From assembly GCA_963931865.1 (NCBI GenBank), contig OZ007514.1, forward strand, positions 3,048,027 through 3,112,026: a stretch of 64,000 nt of DNA. Reading direction: 5' to 3'. Source of the DNA: Axinella damicornis. Lineage: Eukaryota; Porifera; Demospongiae; Axinellida; Axinellidae. Shown here piece by piece: positions 45,495 to 58,437 of this stretch. The translations under genes were made by a program, and so were the position numbers. The notes beneath the pieces are model-generated. The model ran no database searches, had not been told where the DNA came from, and worked only from the letters and a program-made list of their open reading frames with translations. Position 1 is the first letter of the stretch; every line of letters begins with the position of its first letter.

Positions 45495-45553
45495 TATATA
45501 TATAGCTACAATGAATGCAGCAATATTTGGGAAGAACGCAATCCAAGGAATGG

Positions 45554-48500
45554 CTAGTTTGTTAGCAAGGGTTCACGCAGTTCATGTAGTGCAATATCAC
45601 TGTGAGTCGGTTGTCTGATCACTTCTTGTTGATTGAGAGTTTCACTTTCAGTGTCTCTTGTGTCAGCTGTTCTGTTAGGACCAAGCTTCGAATACCACCT
45701 TTGTATGAGCTGCCTCAGCTGTCTCTTCATCAGGACATGGTAGAGCACTATGGCAACGAACTGGACAAATGCAGTTCCCACTGCTGTGTACACAAGAGCT
45801 GCCTGGTTGCCCCCATTTGCTCGAATGTACATAGTTGTTAGTGACAGCAATGTTAGATTCAGGATGAATGAGTTTTCAAGAATCGAGAGGAAATGTTTCT
45901 TGTGAACGTTCCTTATCACAGTGCTACTAAGTAACACCAACACGCCAACAATTGCAGTGATTAAAAGACCAATGTTGGGGTTAGTTTGGGTTATAGCGTA
46001 CACAAGGAATAATTTCACCCGGACCAGCAACATAATTCCAAACCAATATCCGTGTTTGTCCTTAAAAGGACCAAAATTAGGCATCAAAGAATTAATGGTT
46101 TCATCTTTGTAATCCAGCGTAGCCACTTGTGGTTTGTATACTTCTGGAGGAATTGTTTGAGCAGGAAGATTCCTGTGTATGGTAACCATAGGAAGAGGAG
46201 GAATGCTATGGCTACAAGAAACAGAAGGGCATGTGAGACACTGAAGTAAGATACATTGCCATCGTAAGACCACACAGCTTTCCTGGAACCATCATGATAA
46301 TTCAAGAACGTTAATGTAAATGTTGTGATGATAGTACGAAGGAATTTAGTATAGGATAGCAGGAACAGGGTGGCCAGTACAGGGACTGAACTGTTTCCAA
46401 ACATTTTAGCTGCTCTTGAACTGTAGTGAGAAGCAATGATTACAGTGGCAGTAATGCCCCAAATGTAGAGAGGGAACACAAACTGCAACCATGTTTTCCA
46501 GTAGCCATTCAAGCCATCAATAAAACATGTCTCAATGCCCAGGTCCAGGTTTATCCATGAGATGAAAACCGTCAGGATGTTTGTATCTCCAGGTGGGAAG
46601 AACACTGCTTCATTGGCCTTAACTATATTTGCATAGAAAATGAGTCCGTTGATGGTTCCCTGAGAGACGGTTAGGTTTAGGAATGTCAAGAAGAACACAA
46701 GTGCAAAACCAGCCATTGCAAACGGAATGAGGAGTGTGAGGTATGTGTTGGAGCATGAGAGACACTGTGAGCTTCCAAGTGCTAGGCTAAGACCTTTCCT
46801 GCACCCACCACAGAGAATACCTGCACGACTGAAGGCACATTGGGAATCTGGATCTTCCAGTTTGATGCTGATTTCTCCACGTTTGCAGTAGTCAAATGGG
46901 CAGTAGCTGTGAATGATAGCTCTATTGGTTGTATTCCCAACAAGACTAGCATTAAACCACATGTATCCACTTCTGTGAACTGTTTGGTCACTAATGTTGC
47001 ATGCAATATTATGTTCTTCAAGGTGTGAGTTGCACACACACCTGTGTTGAGAATTGTGTAGCATGAATCCCAGTGGGCAAGGAAGAAGTGTGATGTTAAT
47101 GTAAACTGGGTAAGTCAGGAGCTCTGTTGCAGTATTCGATTGTGAGCGGCTAAGTGGGCCATACCGTACATTATCCTGAGCAGTGAGTACCATAACTTCT
47201 TTCTCATTCTCCGATAGCACAGTGTATTGAAGCTCTGAGCATCCAGCACTACGAGAAATCTTTTGGAAGTGTTGAAATACTTCAAGATTTGGCACTGTCC
47301 TGTTCTCATCAAGAGGTAAGAATTTACTGCGCACTGAACCAGTCACAGTTCCAAAGTTCTTCCCAACGACAACTGCAGGAATGTTAAAGGCTTCACCAGG
47401 ATACTTGGTCATATTCATAAACACAGCTGTACAATTTGGTGTTCCATTTGTGCAAAAGCATGCTTGCATTGGGTCAGAAGAGAGTATTGAGAATGGATCA
47501 TTTCGATCAACACGTATATTCATTCCATCATGGACCTGCTTATAGTTGGCCACCGTGTACCAGAGTGAAAATTCATGTAATCGGCAAATGTAAGCGTTCC
47601 TTGTGTATATTACATCACCACCATCCCTACCGGTGTTGTTGGTAAAAGTCAGAGTGATATTTGCTGATAATATGACCGGGCATTTCTGCAATGAAAGCAT
47701 CTCAAATGTTGAGATAGTGTGCACAAAGATTGCACCACCCACAATGTCTGCATAGTTGTTCAGAAACAAGATTTCAGCGTTGTTCTGAATGCGCATAGAG
47801 CTGCGTTCTATAAGTGCAATTGCTCCTCCTTCAGTTGCACTATTATTGATGAAACTGTTATACCCATTCATATTGAAAGTGCTCATGTATGCGGCAATAG
47901 CAGTACCTCTATTGCCATGAAATTTACAGTCTGTAAAGGTCACATGGTTTGCATAATCGAGTGCTATAATAGCTGATCGCAATATTCCATACTTCTCATT
48001 ACTGAGAAAGGAAACATTCGTTATGATAATTATTGGATCTTGCTCCACTGCTGCTCTGTATACTGTCATCCCTGCTCCTCCTTCAAAGTTCTGTGACACA
48101 ATGTTATTGCTTATGACTGAATTTTTAATTGTGAGTTGCGACCCTGGCAGATTTTGAAATAACCTAAAGTAGAGCGCACAACGCATACCACCTGTCACCA
48201 GACAGTTTCTAATATGTGCCACTACAGTACTTTGAGAAGCATATACAAAGATTGCCATCCATCTACTTGATGTGAAAATGCTGTCTGAGATTTGAATGTT
48301 TGACGTTGCATTTTTGAAATTTATGAACAGACCTGATCCCTTAAATGTTGATTTACTGATAGTCAGGTGATTGTCAATTGCGTGCGCAGAAACACGGCAA
48401 TCTACATGAGAGAATTCTGAATATGAAATTACTGACCTTCCAAATCCATTAGTGATGCGTATGCTTGAGCTTTTAGATTCAAACCAACTTTGTATCTTGA

Positions 48501-48948
48501 TGTACTGAATGCAGAAATTTGTTACATCTTGAAAACATAGAGTGCGTCGTACTCCATAATAATAGAAACCCAGGCCATCTATTTTGATGTTTGAGACATT
48601 GTTGAAGTGGAAGTTGCCCATACTGGGACAGTGGATGATCACACTAAGGTGTTGTATGCTTGTAACTGGTTTGAAAGAGGTGAGATGTAGGTTACTGCTG
48701 CTGCGTATGTAGAGTGACTGGTTCAGGCTATGGTTGCCAGGCAGGAATCTCACAACTACACCAGACCATGTGTTATGCATACTGCTGGCGAAGTGGTTGA
48801 GAGTATGGCAGGGTTCTCCAGGGCAAGATGTATTGTCAAACTCTGTGGGTTTAACATAGTACTCAGTGACACCATGGACATTGCCGAGACAGCACAGCAG
48901 AAGAATGACTGCTCTAGTCAGTAGCAGCAGGGGTGTACGGAAGAACAT
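45554..48948 (-). pseudogene. B-type receptor-like gene, copy D (nearly intact; TTAA-type insertion)
   Basis: The start at 48948 (MFFRTPLLLLTRAVILLLCC) lies 8 nt after the TTTCATAG acceptor. The frame is open through cap (TEYYVKPTEFDNTSCPGEPC), rungs, Cys-rich module (CPFDYCKRGEISIKLE, ILCGGCRKGLSLALGSSQC) and most membrane segments. It ends at 46084 after WITKMKPLIL. Against copy C, ACCATTAATTCTTTG has 4 bp more than ACCATTCTTTG, and 1 bp more is present 10 bp on (CCTAATTTTGG). The remaining part (GPFKDKHGYWFGIMLL to LREPLLTN) is open in the next frame to 45554. About 165 C-terminal residues, with the last membrane segments, are therefore out of frame. A truncated but membrane-anchored protein could still be made. 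Confidence 0.87.
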
Positions 48949-48956
48949 TCTAGTAC

Positions 48957-49280
48957 CTATGAAAGAATGAGCTGGCAATGAGCTACACCATGTGGTTTGC
49001 AGTATAGAGTATACATAGCTGTCAGCCTGTCACAGCCTATGAACTCACCTGGATGCATGCAGCGACTCAACTGTGTGTGGTTCCCACTTTTGCAGGTCGT
49101 TGAAAGGACAAGTGATTGGCCCACAAAATCCTCCAGTTAGATATACCTTAGGTGGATATAAGACAATATGCATGATCATGGAGCACAATTTCAGTTGATG
49201 ATCACAAAAGGATAAGATTTTGTATTGATGCAGTATATTTATAACACCTTTATTGTGCATTCAGTTAGTCATCAGCTTAC
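48957..49280 (-). other. Predicted 5' UTR intron of B-type copy D
   Basis: Donor GTGAG|GTAAGCTG at 49281/49280 and acceptor CATTCTTTCATAG|GTACTAGAATG at 48957. 324 bp, in line with copies A-C. Confidence 0.6.
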
Positions 49281-49990
49281 CTCACAAAACAATACGTACT
49301 AGCTGTGTCCACAGTGTGTCAGTCTTGGATAAAAGAGTGTTGCTGCAGCTCACTTCAATTCGGAGACCTTCAACATACCATATATATGGCAGAACCGGAG
49401 TCTGTGCATGTGTTGACTTTGCTGCAGCTACGAGGCTAGTGTTGACTAACCATAACAGTGTCGTTACTCTCAAGTTGAGTGGGACATTTTCGCATTTCAT
49501 GACCTTTTTTTGTACCCACGGATGGGGTACAAAGGATGGGTTACAAACTTTGAAGCAATGGGTATCTTCACCTTCATATTGTTGACCAATCATGCTTGTT
49601 GCATGATCACGAATAGGTTTTACAATGCCATATATGGTCACGATTATGAGTGTACATGGTAGCACTGAACTGACTGGAGTAAACCATGACAGCTGGCAAA
49701 TCTGAACCAACAATGTGTTTGTGCCACAAGTCACTTACAATGTTTTGGAAACCTCAATTCATAATCTTCTCCTTCCGCACCCGCATAGGTCACAAGAAGT
49801 AGCTATGCACATCCTATTACTGTATAGGCGTCTTTTTCTATAGCATGTGAGCATGTTCCAGTTTACAGATACCCAACAAACTCTTTCTAAAATCCTTCAA
49901 ACCTCTCAATCTTTGTTGTACATTGCTTGGAATGTGGTGAGTTACAAGGTGCATGAGACCATCACTTCAAGCTATACATATCATGCTTAA
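49065..49990. repeat. B-type upstream block, copy 4
   Basis: Closely matches copies 1-3. At about 49985 it runs directly into the P-type 3' flank block (TTAACCCTTTGATGATAAAG), showing the junction of the B and P halves of the unit. Confidence 0.82.
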
Positions 49991-50917
49991 CCCTTTGATG
50001 ATAAAGCAGTTGATATATAGCCATTTAACCCCATAATGTAATCATGATTAGATGTATGAAGGAGTAATGAAATTGTTACGGGACAGACAGTCTGTCCCTA
50101 TTCAAAAGGGCTACATTAACCCAGCTTGGTCAACTTCATGAAGGGGGACGGCAAGCTGTTGTAATGACTAGTGCATGAAAATGATGCTGGTATCCCTTGT
50201 CAACACACAAACCAATTTGGAGGAGGGGGGTATGTTTTCCATACTCCCCTTCAGAGAACTTTGTGGACTTGCCATCACTGCATGCGGTTTCCCTAGGTTA
50301 CCTAGCCTCATTCCCAAGGCCCATACGAAAAATTGAAAAGGGTCAGATTTTCGGATGGGGCCTGGGAATGAGGCTATAGGTTACCTGATGCTTGTAGAGA
50401 GTTCCTGTTATCATTGATCCCCACCTTGTTTCCATACTCTTGTGTTTTCGTATCCCTATAGCTACACCTCTTTAGTATGTTCTGATCTGGCTTTAATATG
50501 TTCTGATCTGGGGAAATATGTATCTGTGTAATTTGTACTTTCCCTCTATCAGTAATATCTAATGCATTCACCTAAGGGTACTTGTGTGGTAAATGATATA
50601 TTCTCGGCATACAATAGGATTGTAGTTACAATTTGTAGAATTTCTAAATCACTAGTATGTGTTAATCAAGACTTAAGCTATTTTCTGCTGTGTTAGATGT
50701 CAATACAACAAACTATGTCCCCAGCATGTCAATCTGCCTTCTCAATGAGTGCAATCCTTTATCACATTAAAGTCGGTTGCACAACAGAAAATGTACTTAC
50801 ACATTAAATATTGTCAAGCTTACAGCAAACACACAATTGTGAAACCTTTAATCAATAACTGCACAATGTAAAAATTGCTCATCGCTCGGCTAATAATTAG
50901 TTTTGCAAGTGGCAATT
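49990..50917. repeat. P-type 3' flank block downstream of P4
   Basis: Matches 11810-12800 with small indels and without the hairpin at 12240. It ends in the conserved AAAGTCGGTTGCACAACAGA sequence before the P4 stop codon. Confidence 0.82.
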
Positions 50918-53900
50918 TCAATTAATTGAGCCATACGTGTACACAGGGGTTAGCCATCTCGGCTCTTCATTAACCACCTCTTTGCTTTCTGTGGGCTCAG
51001 CAACTCTGTACTCTTGTGATAATGGTTCGTACCCATTTGGGTTTATCAGCCGGTCTGGAAGAGTGTCAGCATCAGACTCCGACTCCACTTCCGCTTCGGT
51101 TTGACCTAGACGTCTGCTTGCCTTCATGTGTCTTCTGAAGCACGTATATTTCCTTTTGAGGCATTGAGTGAGGCCAGTCACGTCTGCTAGTTGAAAGGCA
51201 AGGATGCCAATGAATGTTACGAGTGCTAAGGTGACAGAGGTGTATCCAAAAGCAAGCTGATTCCCTCCAGAGTGATTGACATACATGGTGGAACCAGCCA
51301 GGATGATCAGGTTCAAAGCAAATGAACATTCTAGAGCATCTAGGTAAGTGTTTTTGTAAACCCCACCACTAGACCAGGCCCACAGTTGCAGAATTCCAGT
51401 TCCTACTATAATTGCTAGGAGGTTAACATCAGGGTCTTGTTGAGGATTGAGGGCAAAGACTAGAAGAAGAATAAAGCGAACCACAAGCAGCAGTCCAGGC
51501 CAATAACGATGTCTTGCCTTGTAAGGAGCATTATATGAATCCATGAAAAACTTCAGCCTAGCACTGTTGACCCATGCAAAGAGCCTCAGGTGTGATACAG
51601 CCTGCAGCCACTGACCAAAGAGGAGAAGGAGAGTGTTAGGAACAAAGAGGAAGAGGAAGACAAGTACTGCCAACACGAAGAGTGGAATGTGTTTTGTACT
51701 GAGGTAGTTAATGTTTGCATCATACAGCCACACCCCTCTGTTGTATGTTGGATACTCCAGGTAGGTGACGTAAAGTGCAGCAATCAAGTTGCGGAGGATC
51801 TTTGTATATGAGATCAGGATGAGTGTTGCCAAGATAGAAACGGGGTTGTTGCCCAGCAATTTTGTAAATCTGGGTGAGAAATGGCTAGCAAGTATTATGA
51901 GTCCTACTATCACCCAAATATAAACAGGGAACACAAATTGAAGCCATGTTTTGCTGTAAGCATCCATCCCTTTGTAGAAACATGTTTCAACACCGAAGTC
52001 AAGGTTTAGCCATGCAATGAAGACTGATAAAACGTCAGTAGATTCCACAGGTATAAAAAGAGTGCGGTTTACTCCAACAATATTAGCATAGAACACTAGT
52101 CCACTGAGTGTTCCTGTTGCCACGGTCAGTTTGCTGGCAAGGAGAAAGAAGACTAGAGCTAGTCCCATCAGTGCAAAAGGGATGAGCAAGACAAGATGGA
52201 TGTTGGTGCATTGCTTGCATTGAGAAGTGCCCAGTACAAGACTGTAGCCATTCTTGCAAGCTCCACACAAGAGACCTGACCTGTTGTATGCACACTGCAA
52301 GTCTGTATTGTTAAGAGGAAAGTCCACTGTATGAGAGACACAATAGTCAAAGGGGCAGTATGGATGGAGAATTGGTGCATTAGATTCATTGTCATACCCA
52401 ATCCAAAATTGGTCAAAGGAACTGCGTGTTATTCGTCCCAATCCGTCAGTTATGTCACAGTGGTTTGTGTATTTGGCAAGTCTTTGGTTACAGACACATG
52501 ATCGTTCTATCTCTGAAAGGTTAAAACCAGGTGGACAGGTCTGATTGACATCCAGGGTAAGATGCAGTTCATTGCCAAGTGTTGAACATGGACCGTCTGC
52601 ATACAACTTTAGCTCAACATTGTCAAGCAGCGAAAACACAGTGTAGTTGAGAATTGTGCAAGCATTAAATGTTGCTTGCGCATACTGGAGAGGATGAAGG
52701 TTACCTCTGGGTGTGGATGAATAATACTTATAATTCAAATGACCTCTGACTGTTGTAGGAAATGTTCCATTTCTCTGTCCAACTGCAACCACAGAAACAT
52801 GAAATGTTTCACCAGGATGCACAGTGTATGACTTGTATGACCTACTACAGTCAGGGCGGTTGTTTTCACATGGGCATACACGAAATGGATAAGAAGAAAT
52901 ACTTGAATTTGCATTTCCATTGTCAATGTGGACTAACATGTCAAACACTTCACCAGAACTGTATGATTCCTGGCCAGTAAGCTTACAGCTATCTATTGCA
53001 CCACCATATAGCACACTGCCTGCATCAGCAGAGTTATCCTTGAAAACAAGTTGGGCATCAATACCATTGGACAGATTCTGACTTGGAATTTGAAAGAAGC
53101 ATTCATCTTTTGCAGCATATGTGGCAATTGTAGTACAGAAAATGAAGATATTGTAAAAATCACCAACATAGAATGCTCCTCCAAACTGTGCATGATTGCT
53201 CTCCCAGTATACCATTGTGTTAGATGGAATGAAAAAGGTGGAATTTGACACACATACTCCCCCACCCCAATACTTTGCTGAGTTGTTGATGAAATTGCCA
53301 GTTCCAGTGAAACTCAGCGATGTGACGTCACCAATAAAAATTGCACCACCAAAATGTGCTGAGTTGTTGATGAAGTTGCTAATTCCAGTGAAACTCACTG
53401 ATGTGATGTAGTGTACAGCAATTGCACCGCCACTGACTGCTGAGTTGTTGATGAAGTTGCTAGTTCCAGTGAAACTCAGTGATGTGTTGTGACTTGCATA
53501 AATTGCACCACCCTCATATGCTGAGTTGTTGATGAAGTTGTTGGTTCCAGTGAAATTCACTGATGTATTGTAACTTGCATAAATCACACCACAAGATATA
53601 TATTGAGCTGCTGACTTGCCACTGATTTCAGCAGACTTTGAGTTGCTTATGACGTTGGTGGTTCCAGTGATGACCAGAAGGTTTACTAAAAGGAGCAGTG
53701 AGTGAGTTGTTTATGAAGTGGATACTTCCAGTGGAACTCAGACTACAGTTGAGTACATAGATTCCTGCTGAGCCAAAATTTGCATGATTTCTAAGGAAAG
53801 TTGTATTTCCAGTAATTTTTAGGTTGCTATGAAGAGCAGTGATGCCACCTCCTCCTACACAGGAGTTAGATACGATGATTCCCTCATGATCGCAGTGGTT

Positions 53901-54440
53901 ATGTGTGAACTTATTGTTCTCTGCTAGAATAATACTGGTGTGATATACTGCGAGTGCAGTGCCGAGGTTGTCGTGGAAGGAACAGTTAACTAATTCAGCA
54001 TACTCTATGGATTCCAAAAGCAGGGCGTATTTAAAAATATCAAAACTTCTGCCACAAGAGGTAAAAGTCAAAGATTGGATTTTGAAGTCAACCATATCTA
54101 TGAAGCTGAGGCCAACTGACCCACTGCAAACAACTGTTGCTACATAACCCGAAGAAGACTTTCCACACATGGTCAAACTGGATATGTTGGCAACAGTGAT
54201 ATTCATATCAAGGATGTGGTCACCTGGCAAAAACACTACAGTGCTGTTGGAAGTGAAATATGATTTGGCTTTTTGTGCATAGTCGGAGAGTGTAGCACAG
54301 TGAATTGAATTGTGAGGGCAGGGAGAGCATGAAGTGTCGGTGGGTTGGGTCGGTGTGACACAATACACAATCTCAGCAGAGCAGCAGGAGAGGATACTGA
54401 GTAGCAGTGCTGCCACACAAACAATGGACTGAACAATCAT
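50918..54440 (-). pseudogene. P-type receptor-like gene P4 (32-bp deletion)
   Basis: The start at 54440 (MIVQSIVCVAALLLSIL) follows a TTTTCCTACAG acceptor. The N-terminal piece (cap, first rungs) runs out of frame after SLTAPFSKPSG. Compared with P2, 32 bp (the VAIWASASSLN codons) are missing near 53680. The other frame, entered at ITGTTNVISNSK, stays open to the end: four FINNSA rungs, Cys-rich module, membrane domain and a tail with YEPL and YTYGSIN. The 889-codon downstream frame is the longest open part. Removing 32 bp cannot be an intron, so this is a frameshift, natural or from assembly. Confidence 0.85.
53270..53570 (-). repeat. In-frame tandem rung repeats of P4 (four copies)
   Basis: Four units encoding NFINNSA...GGAI/GGGV rungs with variable outer residues (SFTGIS, NFTGTN). 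Confidence 0.85.
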
Positions 54441-55480
54441 CGCTTCCTAAAGCAGACTGTAGGAAAAGCAAAGTTGGCATAATCAATTGGTGGATTACAA
54501 AGGCCCTCTCAGCTAGAAGCTGCTGGTGTGCATGCACATGTTGTATGCAAGTACTTGACTGTAGATAAGGCTACAACATTAAGCATCTGCCTATATTAAG
54601 AATGGCTACACATTATAGCTAACTAGCAGGTGGATGTCTAACTAGCTGGTAAGAACAAATGGAGTGTTCGCTCTTCCTAACAAGAACTGTGACCCCCAAG
54701 AGATGCCTGCCCCTGTGTTCCTAGCAACACTGAAGACACAGTGGTATCCAGAAACAAGATACCAGTGATCATATTTCATCATTCCAAAATAGTCAAACTG
54801 TTAGCAAATGGATGCGTAACTAGCCACCACCTACCGCACACATACTATTGCTGCTGTTGAGAGTGCCTATAGTGCACTCACAAAGTTCCAGTAAAGACAT
54901 AGTAGCAGAAAGTGTAAAACAGTGCAAAGAAACACGCATCGAGTGATCTGGTTTGTACTCAGAGAGGAAGAAGAAGAGGTACTAGAGCAGTTGCAGGTAG
55001 AATGGCCTGCAGTGACCCTTCAAACGACTTGAAAACTAATGAGCCAGTTCTCTATTTCAATGACTTTAACAATGAGGAACGACTACCGCCCACCTCACTT
55101 TGGCCAATAAGTAAGCATGTCACATTAACAGCTTAGCAAGGTAGCTAAGGATGATCGTATAAAACAGTTCAGTAACCTCAAAGTGAAATTTCAGATTTCT
55201 GTTACTATTACAACAACAACCCCTTGTACAGTGTACCCATTGGTCACCATGCAGATACACCACTGTAGGCTGCATCCCAAATTTGAAATAAATCAGATGT
55301 GGAGTTATGGCCTCCCAAAATTCAGGATTTCCCCATTACTGAAGCTTTGCTTTAGCCCCAGAGCACCGAGACAGAGGTGGCATTGTACAACCGTACGTCC
55401 ATAGGTTTGTATTTTGGCATTACATCATAACATTCCGTAGGTTTGTATTTTGGCATAATATTTAAAGTCAAGTAGCTGCA
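54441..55480. other. Intergenic upstream of P4, no gene seen
   Basis: The acceptor TTTTCCTACAG lies at about 54458-54468. The remainder shows only short frames without motifs. Confidence 0.45.
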
Positions 55481-55489
55481 ACAGTATAT

Positions 55490-56150
55490 GAACTCACCAC
55501 ACAGTGACTAGCTATTGCAATACGTATACGTATGTCCAACTTGCGTAGGTTGCTGAAAGGACAGATGTTTGGCCCACTAAGCTTTCCAGTTATACCTTTG
55601 GTGGATGGAACAATGTGCATGATCATGACAGCACAATTTCAGTGCATACACTAACTACACATGCACTGGTTTCAAGAGCTGAACAAAAGTAAAAGATTTG
55701 TAGCTAGTAAAGAAGTAGCTACCTCACAGTGCATTTAGAGACATGCATGCATGCATGTACACTAGCTATGCACTTACCAGCTGTCACAGCTCATTTGGAG
55801 ATCCTCAACATGTGTACCATACATGCAGAACTGGACGCTGTGCTTGTGCTGACAAATTTAAACCATAGCAGCTATTGTTACTTTGAGGGGCATTTTTTGC
55901 AGCCATATGCATGGATGTGATTAAAACCCAATGTACACTGAAGCCTATTCCAGAATTTTCTGGATGTGTTGACCAATCATATCACATGGTGTTTGTTTCA
56001 TGAATCTATATAGCTAGGTACTATAGGCTTCAATGCCATAATATGGTAATTTTTGTGCATGTGCATGGTAACACACTGAGACTCATACATAGCCAACTCT
56101 GAACCAACAGTGTGTCTCAAGTCCATTACAAAGATTTGAAAACCGTCTCC
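55490..56150. repeat. Orphan B-type upstream block (diverged)
   Basis: Matches 23190-23770 and 2660-3350 in order (TATGAACTCACCACA, GGCCCACTAAGCTTTCCAGT, the AACACACTGAGAC region, ACCAACAGTGTGT). A donor complement (CACTTACCAGCTG) is at about 55780. The B-type gene expected to its left is absent. Confidence 0.6.
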
Positions 56151-56156
56151 GGACAA

Positions 56157-56257
56157 GGCCATGCACCTGAGCTAGACTGGCCAGGAACCTATGTAGCTAT
56201 GTGACATAGCTACATAGTTCCTGGCCAGTCTCTGGAGAAACACAGGTGCATGGTCTT
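56157..56257. repeat. Inverted repeat (foldback)
   Basis: GGCCATGCACCTG ... AGACTGGCCAGGAAC, then TATGTAGCTATG / CATAGCTACATA, then GTTCCTGGCCAGTCT ... CAGGTGCATGGTC. A long hairpin with a tight GTGACAT loop region and mismatched gaps. No flanking duplication seen. Confidence 0.8.
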
Positions 56258-56519
56258 CGAAGAGGTTTGTGAGAGTCTGACAGTTTGTACTGTAGATAGC
56301 CTGGCCATACTTGTATACCTGACCCACAGGGGGTACCAAATGCCCTGAACCACATGTATAACTCAGTTCTGCTCACATTCTGAGTTCACCCTCCGATGCC
56401 TGACCCCAGAGTGTCTGACTAGACCAATAACTCCTTGTAGAAGTGCAGAATTCTTGGTATAAGAATGTTTTATTTTTCATTCCGCATGCAGAATTCATTT
56501 TTAAATAGCAAAACAGATA

Positions 56520-57370
56520 GTGTATCAATAACAATGCATGTGTGGTATGTATGAGGGACAGTACACAACTCATACAAGTGTGTATTAGGGACAGAATGCA
56601 AATATGAAAAGAATTCGACTCATGCAACCATGCTGGAAGGGGGTAGTACTTAACTCACATAAACGTGCAGGGAAAATACACAACTCATACAAGTGTGTAT
56701 TAGGGACAGAATGCAAATATGAAAAGAATTCGACTCATGCAACCATGCTGGAAGGGGGTAGTACTTAACTCACATAAACGTGCAGGGAAAATACACAACT
56801 CATACAAGTGTGTATTAGGGACAGAATGCAAATATGAAAAGAATTCGACTCATGCAACCATGCTGGAAGGGGGTAGTACTTAACTCACATAAACGTGCAG
56901 GGAAAATACACAACTCATACAAGTGTGTATTAGGGACAGAATGCAAATATGAAAAGAATTCGACTCATGCAACCATGCTGGAAGGGGGTAGTACTTAACT
57001 CACATAAACGTGCAGGGAAAGTACACAACTCATACAAGTGTGTATTAGGGACAGAATGCAAATATGAAAAGAATTCGACTCATGCAACCATGCTGGAAGT
57101 AGGTAGTACTTAACTCACATAAACGTGCAGGGAAAGTACACAACTCATACCAGTGTGTATAAGGGACAGAAAGCAAACGTATGGGAGCAGAATTCGACTC
57201 ATGCAACCATGCTGGAAGTAGGTAGTACTTAACTCACATAAACGTGCAGGGAAAGTACACAACTCATACCAGTGTGTATAAGGGACGTACAGAAAGCAAA
57301 CATATGGGAGCAGAATTCGACTCATGCAAACATGCTGGAAGGGTGTAGTGCTTATCTCATATAAATGTGC
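56520..57370. repeat. 115-bp minisatellite, about seven units
   Basis: The phrase ACAGAATGCAAATATGAAAA recurs at 56591, 56706, 56821, 56936 and 57051, exactly 115 bp apart, then as variants (ACAGAAAGCAAA) at 57166 and 57289. Each unit carries ACAACTCATACAAGTGTGTA and GACTCATGCAACCATGCTGG. The first units are nearly identical and the right-hand ones diverge, as in one-sided expansion. Confidence 0.95.
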
Positions 57371-57690
57371 AGACATAGGAAAGGGACATGCAAAACTCAA
57401 GTAATAAATACATGGACAGAATGTAATATTTCATGTATTTGGATGAGATTTCCTTCAGATACGAATGCCAGACTTTGGGATGTTGTCTGTTGTTGACCCT
57501 TGGCAGTCATAAAACACTTTCATAGTTCCAGTGATGCAATCCATTAAAGATTTACCCAGGAATGGTCAACATTGGGATCTGTTTCTGCCATTTACCCAGG
57601 AATAGCATTGATTCAGTCCATTTCTGCTGCAGATCTAGCTATTACAAGCATGAGCATGCACAAGCATGCACAGAATGCTGTAGGATCAAC
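57371..57690. other. Intergenic, no gene seen
   Basis: Contains a doubled TTTACCCAGGAAT motif (about 57550 and 57590). Nothing else recognised. Confidence 0.4.
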
Positions 57691-58437
57691 CTCTGTCGAC
57701 CAATTCCTTTTTTGAGGGGGAAATCCTTATAGCTACGTATAAACCAGTGGGAAACCACAAATCTCTAGAACTGAGCCTGCAAGTCCAACATACCACACTT
57801 TTGTTTCTGAGAATTTGGTATCTATGGTTTACCCCTCCAGAGAAGCCTGTGGACTTGCCGAGCATGCACTGTGGTTTCCCTACGTTACTTGATGCTTGTA
57901 AGGGGAGTTCCATGCTTAAGTTAACTATTGTTTTGCCTGCCATCTGGTGTTTGGAATCCCTACATCTGTTTAATTGTACTGATCTGGGGAATGTGAATCA
58001 GTGTAATTTGTACTCTCCCTCTATTAGTAGTACCCTACAATACTAGCACATTTTCTCAGTTTAAGGGTACTCGTATGGTAAATGTGATTCTCTGCATGCC
58101 ATTCTGTCGTTCATTCAACATGTTGTGATATACTAGTATGTGTTCCTTGGTTTGATGGTTGACTCAAGGCCGTATTTAATGTCAATACAACAAAATGTAT
58201 CCCTAGGTTGCCAATCTGTCTTGTGAATGAGTGCAATCCTTCATCACAATAAAGTCGGTTGCATAACAGCAATAGCTAATTACTTACACATTACTTACAC
58301 ATTAGAAATTACTAACACTCATTGTTGAACTCACACACAACAGTGCAACCTCCAATCAATAACCACACACTGTAAAACACTACTCATTGGGCACACAATC
58401 ACTTAACTTAATTTGTTTTGCAAGTGACAATTTCAAA
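57690..58437. repeat. P-type 3' flank block downstream of P5 (diverged)
   Basis: Matches 12050-12800 loosely (CCTGTGGACTTGCC, CATGCACTGTGGTTTCCCTA, TACTGATCTGGGGAA, AATAAAGTCGGTTGCATAAC). AATAAA occurs in sense on the plus strand only, so it is not a signal for P5. Confidence 0.65.

Noticed and set aside
57110..57400. Repetitive minus-strand peptide from the minisatellite
   Set aside because: The frame exists because the 115-bp period is read through by chance; no start context, signal or conservation.
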